The notes under the pieces were generated by a model. That model was not told the DNA's origin, did no database searches, and worked only from the letters and a program-made list of their open reading frames with translations. 20,911 bases of DNA from DATFWC01 sp045801465. Its GTDB lineage: Bacteria; Pseudomonadota; Alphaproteobacteria; Rhizobiales; Xanthobacteraceae. The translations under genes were made by a program, and so were the position numbers. This document shows, piece by piece, positions 14,374-20,911 of the stretch (its first letter is position 1; the number at the start of each line of letters is the position of its first letter). The DNA lies in assembly GCA_045801465.1 (NCBI GenBank), contig JBJMSU010000148.1:1-20911 (forward strand). Reading direction: 5' to 3'.

Positions 14374-15885
14374 CTACTGCCCCCGCCGGCCCAGGCTGGC
14401 GAAGCGGCGCGCCTCTTCGGCCGCGCGGAAGAGAGCCTTGGCCTTATTGACGCATTCCTGCTGCTCCGCCGCCGGGTCGGAATCGGCGACGATGCCGGCG
14501 CCGGCCTGCACGTAGATGACGCCGTCCTTGATCAGCGCGGTGCGCAGCGCGATGCAGGTGTCCATCTCGCCACCGGCGGAGAAATAGCCGACGCAGCCGG
14601 CGTAGAGGCCGCGCTTCTCCTTCTCCAGCTCATCGATGATTTCCATTGCCCGGACCTTCGGCGCGCCCGACACGGTGCCGGCCGGAAACCCGGCGACGAG
14701 CGCATCGAGCGCGTCGCGGTTTGCGCCGAGCCTGCCTTCGACGTTGGACACGATGTGCATGACCTGGCTGTAGCGCTCGATGAAGAATTGATCGGTGACG
14801 TTCACGGTGCCGATCTCGGCCACCCGGCCGACGTCGTTGCGGCCGAGGTCGAGCAGCATGAGGTGCTCGGCGCGCTCCTTGGTGTCGGAAAGGAGCTCCG
14901 CCTCGAGCGCTGAGTCTTCGTGCGGCGTCGCGCCGCGCGGCCGCGTGCCGGCCAGGGGACGCACGGTGACGATGCCGTCGCGCACCCGCACCAGGACCTC
15001 CGGGCTGGATCCCGCCACCGCGAATTCCCCGAAATCCAGGAAGTACAGGAACGGCGCCGGATTGACGCGCCGCAAGGCGCGGTAGAAGGAGAGGGCGGGC
15101 AGCACGAAGGAGGCCTCGAAGCGTTGCGACAGAACGATCTGGAAGGCATCGCCCGCCGCGATGTACTCCTTCGCGCGCAGCACCATGGCGGCATACTCGG
15201 CGGGCGTGGTGTTGGAGGTCACCGCCACCGCGAGAGGTCCCGGATCGCCATCGGTCGAGCTCAGGATCAGGGTGTCGAGGCTGTCGACCATCGTGGTGAG
15301 GCGCTCGACGGCAAAGTTGAAGGCGATGCCGGCCGGCACCTCCGGATCGTGCCATACGGGCGTCACCACCGTGATCGTGTCTTCGATCGAGTCGAAGACG
15401 ACGACCAGCCGCGGCCGCATCAGCACCGCGTCGGGAATGCCGATCGGATCGGCATTGGCGGAGGGGAGCTCCTCCATCAGGCGGACCATGTCGTAGCCGA
15501 GATAGCCGAAAATCCCCGCCGCCATGGGCGGCAGCTTGTCGGGAAGATCGATGCGGCTTTCGGCTACCAGGGTGCGCAGCGCGTCGAGCGGCTTCTCGCG
15601 GCAGGATGAAAAGGCGGCCGGGTCGCTGCGCGCGTTGCGGTTGATCTCGGCACGGCCATCGGCGACACGCCAGATCAGATCGGGTTCGAGACCGATGATC
15701 GAGTAGCGGCCGCGCACCGCGCCGCCCTCGACCGACTCGAGCAGAAAGCTCATGGGCTTTCCGGCGAGCTTGAGAAACGCGGAGACCGGTGTCTCGAGAT
15801 CGGCGACGAGGGTGGTCCACACGACCTGCGGCTCGCCGCGCTCATAGTGCCCGGCGAAGTGCTCGGCCGCCGGCTCAATCTGCAT
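14374..15885 (-). CDS. trpE: TrpE, anthranilate synthase component I
   Basis: TrpE makes anthranilate from chorismate using ammonia from TrpG, the committed step to tryptophan. 503 residues, normal for an unfused TrpE. The N-terminal regulatory domain holds the LLES motif (SFLLESVEGG), the tryptophan feedback site. The chorismate-binding domain has GDAFQIVLSQRFE, SSPEVLVRV, RPLAGTRPRG, LLDLGRNDVGRVAEIG, FPAGTVSGAPKVRAMEII and GAGIVADSDP. ATG 15885 gives the usual start MQIEPAAEHF and overlaps the end of ppiD by 11 bases, indicating coupling. No leader peptide or attenuator is visible, consistent with transcription from the ppiD promoter. Control is probably mainly by feedback on the enzyme. 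Confidence 0.96.
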   Translation of the reverse strand: MQIEPAAEHFAGHYERGEPQVVWTTLVADLETPVSAFLKLAGKPMSFLLESVEGGAVRGRYSIIGLEPDLIWRVADGRAEINRNARSDPAAFSSCREKPLDALRTLVAESRIDLPDKLPPMAAGIFGYLGYDMVRLMEELPSANADPIGIPDAVLMRPRLVVVFDSIEDTITVVTPVWHDPEVPAGIAFNFAVERLTTMVDSLDTLILSSTDGDPGPLAVAVTSNTTPAEYAAMVLRAKEYIAAGDAFQIVLSQRFEASFVLPALSFYRALRRVNPAPFLYFLDFGEFAVAGSSPEVLVRVRDGIVTVRPLAGTRPRGATPHEDSALEAELLSDTKERAEHLMLLDLGRNDVGRVAEIGTVNVTDQFFIERYSQVMHIVSNVEGRLGANRDALDALVAGFPAGTVSGAPKVRAMEIIDELEKEKRGLYAGCVGYFSAGGEMDTCIALRTALIKDGVIYVQAGAGIVADSDPAAEQQECVNKAKALFRAAEEARRFASLGRRGQ

Positions 15886-17803
15886 CAGTGCGTCCGCCGC
15901 CGATCGCCTGGCGAAGGGCGGCCTGATTGATGCTGACACCGATATCGTTCTGCACCCGCAGGATATATTGGCCCATAATGTCGTCGGAGAGGGCCCGCTT
16001 CAGGGCATCGTCGATGCGTTTGGCCTCGGCCGATTTCGGATCGAGCTCAGGCACGCCGATGTCGGTGACCCGGAACACGATGCGCTCGGTCGCATTCTGT
16101 CCCTCGGCGACGCCGACAACGCCCTTGCCGGCTTTGAAGGCTTCCTCCACCAGATTGGCGGAAACGACCTCCGATGCGGACTTGGTCCGCTTGAGCCCGC
16201 TCGCGGTCTCGACCTTAACTCCCTCGCTCGCGGCGACATCGGCCATGGCGGTGCCGGTCGCAAGCTTCGCGGTGAGGTCTTTGGCCTTGTTGGTCAGGCG
16301 CTCGACGATCTGATCGTCGCGCCAGCGCGCCTCGACCCTGTCCTTGATCTCCTCGAGCGGACGCTCGCGCGACGGCGTGACGCCGAGCACGTCGTACCAG
16401 ACGTAGCCGCCGCCCGGCAGTTGCAGCGGATCGTTTTCCACGCCGACATCGGAAGAGAAGATGCTGTTGATGACGTCGACGCCGGTCGGCAGCTGCACAG
16501 CCGCGCCGTTGGGGTCGCGGCCGGAACGGTCGACCGCCTCGATGGTGTGCGCCTTCAGGCCGAGCTTCTGGGCAAGCTCGGCGAGCTGGGCGCCGCCGGC
16601 GCGCTCGTCCTCGATCTTGTTGTAGCGCGCCTGGATTTCCTGGCGCGCCCGATCGGTCGCGAGCTCGCGTTTGATCTCGGGCGCGGCCTCCTCGAAGCTG
16701 CGCACCGTCTCCGGCTCGATCTTGGTCACGCGTACGATCGCGGTGCCGAACCGCCCTTGCACCGGCTGGCTCGCTTCGCCTTCCTTGAGCGCAAAGGCAG
16801 CTTCCGCCACGGCGCGATCCACCATGCCGGACTTGGTCACGAGGCCGAGATCGATATCGCTGTCTTTCAGCCCGCGCTCGGCGGCAAGGGCGGCAAAATC
16901 CAAGCCTCCCGCCAGACGCTCCCCGGCGGGGCGCGCCTCGTCGGCGCTGGGAAAGACGATCTGCTGCACCTGGCGCCGCTCGGGCGTGACGTATCGGGCG
17001 TGTTGCTCGTCATATCTCGCCTTTGCATCGGCGTCGGTGACGCTGATCCAGGGCAGGGCCTCGGCGATGCTCAACACGATGAGCGCCACCTTGCGGTACT
17101 CCGGCGCCCGAAACAGCGCCTTGCGCCCCTCGAAGTACTGCGCCAGCTCCTCGGGGGTGGGCGCGGGCACGTCTCCGGCCTTGCTGCGGTCGAGCACGAC
17201 GTATTCGATGGTCCGCTGTTCGCCCTCGTAGCGGCTCAGGGCTTCCGTTATGGCCTTGGGGGCCGCGACCTCGCCGCTGATCGCATCCGCCAGTTGGCGC
17301 CGGAGCGACACGCGACGCTGCTCGGCCACGTAGCGCGGCTCGCTGTAGCCGGCGGACCGGATCATCTGCTCGAACCGGCCGCGATCGAACTGGCCGGTGA
17401 AACCGCGAAACGTCGGGTCTTCCGTAATGCGCTTGGCGATCTCGGCATCGGAGAGCCCGAGTCCGAGCTGGCGGACGCGCTCGTCGAGGGCCGTTTCGGC
17501 GATGAGCTGGCCGAGCAACTGCTGATCGAAGCCGAGGGCGCGCGCCTGGTCGGGCGAAATGGGCCGGCCGATCTGGCGCCCGAGCTGCTGCAAACGGTCG
17601 TTGTAGATCTGGCGGAACTGCTCGATCCCGATCTCGGTCCGGCCGATCTTGGCGAGGCTGGAGCGGCCGAAGCCGCGGAAGATGTCGCCGATCCCCCAGA
17701 TCGCGAAGCTCACGATCAGGAGGCCCATGACGAGAGCCATGACGCCCTTGCCGAGCCAATTCGCGGAGGCGGTACGAATACCCCGAAGCATCCCTTCACT
17801 CAT
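15875..17803 (-). CDS. ppiD: PpiD-like membrane-anchored periplasmic peptidyl-prolyl isomerase
   Basis: This is a SurA/PpiD-type folding chaperone held in the inner membrane with its bulk in the periplasm, where it meets proteins leaving the Sec channel. About 642 residues. The N-terminus (LRGIRTASANWLGKGVM) leads into one membrane anchor (ALVMGLLIVSFAIWGIGDIF), then the SurA-like chaperone region (to ~residue 200). A parvulin-type PPIase domain (~255-360) contains RRQVQQIVFPSADEA, DFAALAAERGLKDSDIDLG and AEAAFALKEGEASQPV. A long C-terminal chaperone part follows. The start is ATG 17803; ATG 17791 (MLRGIR, the form I recall in relatives) is equally possible because no clear ribosome binding site decides it. 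It is divergent from tpiA across 164 bases and overlaps trpE. Confidence 0.9.
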   Translation of the reverse strand: MSEGMLRGIRTASANWLGKGVMALVMGLLIVSFAIWGIGDIFRGFGRSSLAKIGRTEIGIEQFRQIYNDRLQQLGRQIGRPISPDQARALGFDQQLLGQLIAETALDERVRQLGLGLSDAEIAKRITEDPTFRGFTGQFDRGRFEQMIRSAGYSEPRYVAEQRRVSLRRQLADAISGEVAAPKAITEALSRYEGEQRTIEYVVLDRSKAGDVPAPTPEELAQYFEGRKALFRAPEYRKVALIVLSIAEALPWISVTDADAKARYDEQHARYVTPERRQVQQIVFPSADEARPAGERLAGGLDFAALAAERGLKDSDIDLGLVTKSGMVDRAVAEAAFALKEGEASQPVQGRFGTAIVRVTKIEPETVRSFEEAAPEIKRELATDRARQEIQARYNKIEDERAGGAQLAELAQKLGLKAHTIEAVDRSGRDPNGAAVQLPTGVDVINSIFSSDVGVENDPLQLPGGGYVWYDVLGVTPSRERPLEEIKDRVEARWRDDQIVERLTNKAKDLTAKLATGTAMADVAASEGVKVETASGLKRTKSASEVVSANLVEEAFKAGKGVVGVAEGQNATERIVFRVTDIGVPELDPKSAEAKRIDDALKRALSDDIMGQYILRVQNDIGVSINQAALRQAIGGGRTDAD

Positions 17804-17967
17804 GTCGGAGGGTTGTTGCAGGCGCCACGCCCGCAAGGCGGCGCATCATAGGGAGGGCTGCCTGCCCCTGCAACCGATGGGGCCAGACGCCGCAAGGCGC
17901 CGGTTCGGGCTCTTTCCCGCGCTCGAGGGGTCTGATACCGCTCCATCGCTAGAATGCGAGGCGCGAG

Positions 17968-18720
17968 ATGGCAGAGCGGCGGCCGCTGGTCGTAGGCAAT
18001 TGGAAGATGAACGGCCTGCGCAAGTCGAGCAGCGAACTGCTCAGGATGCTCGAGGACAGCGTCAAGCTGCCACGCCGTATCGAAATGGCCATTTGTCCGC
18101 CGGCGACGCTGGTGGCGAACTTTGCCGGGCTCGCGCGCGGATCGCGGCTGCGGATCGGCGCGCAGGACTGCCATCCCGAGCCCGCCGGCGCCTATACGGG
18201 AGATATTTCGGCGGAAATGCTGGCCGATGCCGGCGCCGCCATGGTCATCATCGGCCATTCCGAGCGCCGCAGCTATCACAAGGAGACCGACGCGCAGGTT
18301 CGCGTCAAGACGCTTGCCGCCTGGCGCGCCGGCATGGCGGCGATCGTGTGCGTCGGCGAGACGCGCGCCGAGCGGGAGTCGCGGCAGACCCTGGACGTCG
18401 TCGGCCGTCAGCTCGGTGCGTCATTGCCCGAGGGCGGGCGCGCGGAAAGCCTCGTCATCGCCTACGAGCCGGTGTGGGCGATCGGCACCGGATTGACGCC
18501 GACCGCCGCCGACGTGGCGCAGGTCCACAACCTCATTCGGGCAAAGCTTGCCGAGCGCTACCGCGGCGCCGGCGAGGAGATGCGCATTCTGTACGGCGGT
18601 TCGGTCAAGCCGGCCAACGCCAAGGAGCTCATGCACGTCGAGAATGTCGACGGTGCGCTGGTGGGCGGGGCGAGCTTGAAGGCGGACGAGTTCTTAGGGA
18701 TTGCGGCCGCCTGCCGCTGA
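17968..18720 (+). CDS. tpiA: TpiA, triose-phosphate isomerase
   Basis: TpiA interconverts dihydroxyacetone phosphate and glyceraldehyde 3-phosphate in glycolysis and gluconeogenesis. 250 residues, full TIM-barrel length. The catalytic residues are all present: Asn11 and Lys13 (GNWKMNG), His97 (IIGHSERR) and Glu167 (AYEPVWAIGTG). The phosphate-gripping ILYGGSVKP and the C-terminal VDGALVGGASL also match. ATG 17968 has GCGAGG about seven bases upstream. It is transcribed divergently from ppiD, so the 164-base gap 17804-17967 should hold both promoters; I could not pick convincing -35/-10 boxes. Downstream the repeat copy 2 separates it from secG. Confidence 0.97.
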   Translation: MAERRPLVVGNWKMNGLRKSSSELLRMLEDSVKLPRRIEMAICPPATLVANFAGLARGSRLRIGAQDCHPEPAGAYTGDISAEMLADAGAAMVIIGHSERRSYHKETDAQVRVKTLAAWRAGMAAIVCVGETRAERESRQTLDVVGRQLGASLPEGGRAESLVIAYEPVWAIGTGLTPTAADVAQVHNLIRAKLAERYRGAGEEMRILYGGSVKPANAKELMHVENVDGALVGGASLKADEFLGIAAACR

Positions 18721-18813
18721 CGGCGTTGCCGAGCGCCAGCTTCCCGTGGAAAAGCCGATCCCCATGGTGTAGAGACGCCTCGACCGTAGAGATCGTTTGC
18801 GAATTCCCACCGG

Positions 18814-18980
18814 CTCGTGCCGCCGATCTGAAGTTCCTATAGTGTCTGCCGCACGCTCGTTTAGGAACTTCAAATCGAAAGCGGCACTAGAATCGTAGGG
18901 TTGCTAGTGCCCCTTTGCTTCCGAAGTTCGTGTCGGGGAGTGCTGCCATGTATCACGAACTTCGGAAGCGGGGCTCCTAG
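18814..18980. repeat. Paired-hairpin repeat element, copy 2
   Basis: The 345-base gap 18721-19065 between tpiA and secG holds no gene but contains the second copy. Hairpin 1 has arms 18816-18839 and 18862-18888 with a 22-base loop. Hairpin 2 has arms 18906-18932 and 18954-18974 with a 21-base loop. A 17-base linker separates them, the same length as in copy 1. Three of the four arms match copy 1 at nearly every base, while loops and linker differ. The 3-nt bulges are kept in both hairpins. The outermost bases are decayed (CGTGCC for AGTGCC on the left, GGGGCTCCTAG for GGGGCACTAG on the right). Orientation equals copy 1. Confidence 0.85.
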
Positions 18981-19065
18981 CCCATCGGAATTTCGAAAAT
19001 GGCCGCCTATATGAACTCATGAGGGCTGGCGGAACGATCAACGCTACGAGGATCCGGGTTTTGTC

Positions 19066-19392
19066 ATGCAGACTGTGATTATCGTCATCCATCTCATGGT
19101 GGTCGTCACCATGATCGGCATCGTGCTGCTGCAGCGATCGGAAGGCGGCGGCCTGGGGATCGGCGGCGGGGGTGGCTTTCTCACCAGCCGCGGCACGTCC
19201 AACGTGCTGACCAAGACCACGGCGGGGCTCGCCGCCGTCTTTTTCGCCACCAGCCTGGTCCTTTCCCTGCTCGCCGGGATCGACCGCAAGCCACGGTCGA
19301 TCCTCAACACCGGCGGCGGCGGTGGCGGCGTGCTCGACACGCTGCGCCAGACCGAGCAGCCGAGCGGTCCGCAGGTTCCGCGCTCCCAATAG
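19066..19392 (+). CDS. secG: SecG, preprotein translocase subunit
   Basis: SecG is a small inner-membrane subunit of the SecYEG protein export channel. 108 residues. Two membrane helices (~3-22 MQTVIIVIHLMVVVTMIGIV and ~52-71 AGLAAVFFATSLVLSLLAG) flank the conserved loop VLLQRSEGGGLGIGGGGGFL and LTKTTA, which is diagnostic for SecG. The C-terminal tail has a Gly run and polar residues, as in other alphaproteobacteria. The start ATG 19066 has only a distant GAGGA (about 13 bases upstream). The usual order tpiA-secG-pyrG is kept. The paired-hairpin repeat ends 86 bases before its start, so its promoter probably lies between 18981 and 19065. Confidence 0.93.
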   Translation: MQTVIIVIHLMVVVTMIGIVLLQRSEGGGLGIGGGGGFLTSRGTSNVLTKTTAGLAAVFFATSLVLSLLAGIDRKPRSILNTGGGGGGVLDTLRQTEQPSGPQVPRSQ

Positions 19393-19483
19393 GGGCCTGA
19401 GCATTGGTCCGCATCCTAGAGCTTTGGATTTCCCGAAAAGGGCTCTCGTCGAATCGATGAAGGCGGGTTAGAGGTTGGGTCCC

Positions 19484-20911
<1,428 letters not shown>

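Noticed and set aside
15886..15960. trp leader peptide and attenuator before trpE
   Set aside because: trpE overlaps the end of ppiD, leaving no leader region, and no Trp-rich short frame is present.
15968..17851. 627-codon open frame antisense to ppiD
   Set aside because: Frame shadow of a GC-rich gene; composition is Arg/Gly/Ala/Leu/Asp-rich without domain motifs, while the opposite frame is a clear PpiD.
12634..18980. Composite transposon bounded by the two hairpin elements
   Set aside because: The interval contains conserved housekeeping genes (trpE, ppiD, tpiA) and no transposase; the elements are better read as independent dispersed repeats.

Overview
The window is a GC-rich stretch of an alphaproteobacterial chromosome, most likely Hyphomicrobiales (Rhizobiales) near the Bradyrhizobium/Rhodopseudomonas group. 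Three things point there. The gene order pyrG-secG-tpiA / ppiD-trpE / trpG-trpD-trpC-moaC-moeA-lexA / comEC is the one I recall from that group. lexA has an alphaproteobacterial SOS box (GTTC-N7-GTTC) in its promoter. A DUF1236 protein, a family common in rhizobia, is also present.

Layout. (1) 2-1867: 3' part of comEC, the DNA-uptake channel, cut by the left edge. (2) 1868-7454: a looser, accessory-looking block on the + strand with an unknown 77-aa protein, a secreted DUF1236 protein, an intradiol ring-cleavage dioxygenase, an orphan branched-chain-amino-acid-type ABC binding protein, a 128-aa hypothetical protein and an AI-2E family membrane protein. The gaps are filled with palindromic repeats. 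(3) 7455-12576, - strand: a tight gene string transcribed trpG > trpD > trpC > moaC > moeA > lexA, combining tryptophan synthesis, molybdenum cofactor synthesis and the SOS repressor. (4) 12577-14324: a small island between trpG and trpE with a paired-hairpin repeat, a secreted 76-aa protein (+), a Phd/VapC-type toxin-antitoxin pair (-) and a cupin (-). (5) 14374-17803, - strand: ppiD > trpE with an 11-base overlap. (6) 17968-20911, + strand: tpiA, a second copy of the paired-hairpin repeat, secG and pyrG, which runs off the right edge. pyrG has no stop codon inside the window.

How the genes work together. TrpE and TrpG form anthranilate synthase, and TrpD and TrpC carry out the next steps to indole-glycerol phosphate. 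Their genes are split into two transcription blocks by the island in (4). MoaC and MoeA act early and late in molybdenum cofactor synthesis. TpiA, PyrG, SecG and PpiD are housekeeping functions (glycolysis, CTP synthesis, secretion, periplasmic folding).

The most unusual feature is a two-copy repeat of about 170 bp (12634-12802 and 18814-18980). Each copy consists of two related imperfect hairpins with conserved stems, diverged loops and a conserved 3-nt bulge. Several other palindromic repeats occupy intergenic gaps, including one about 100 bp long inside the trpD-trpC junction.
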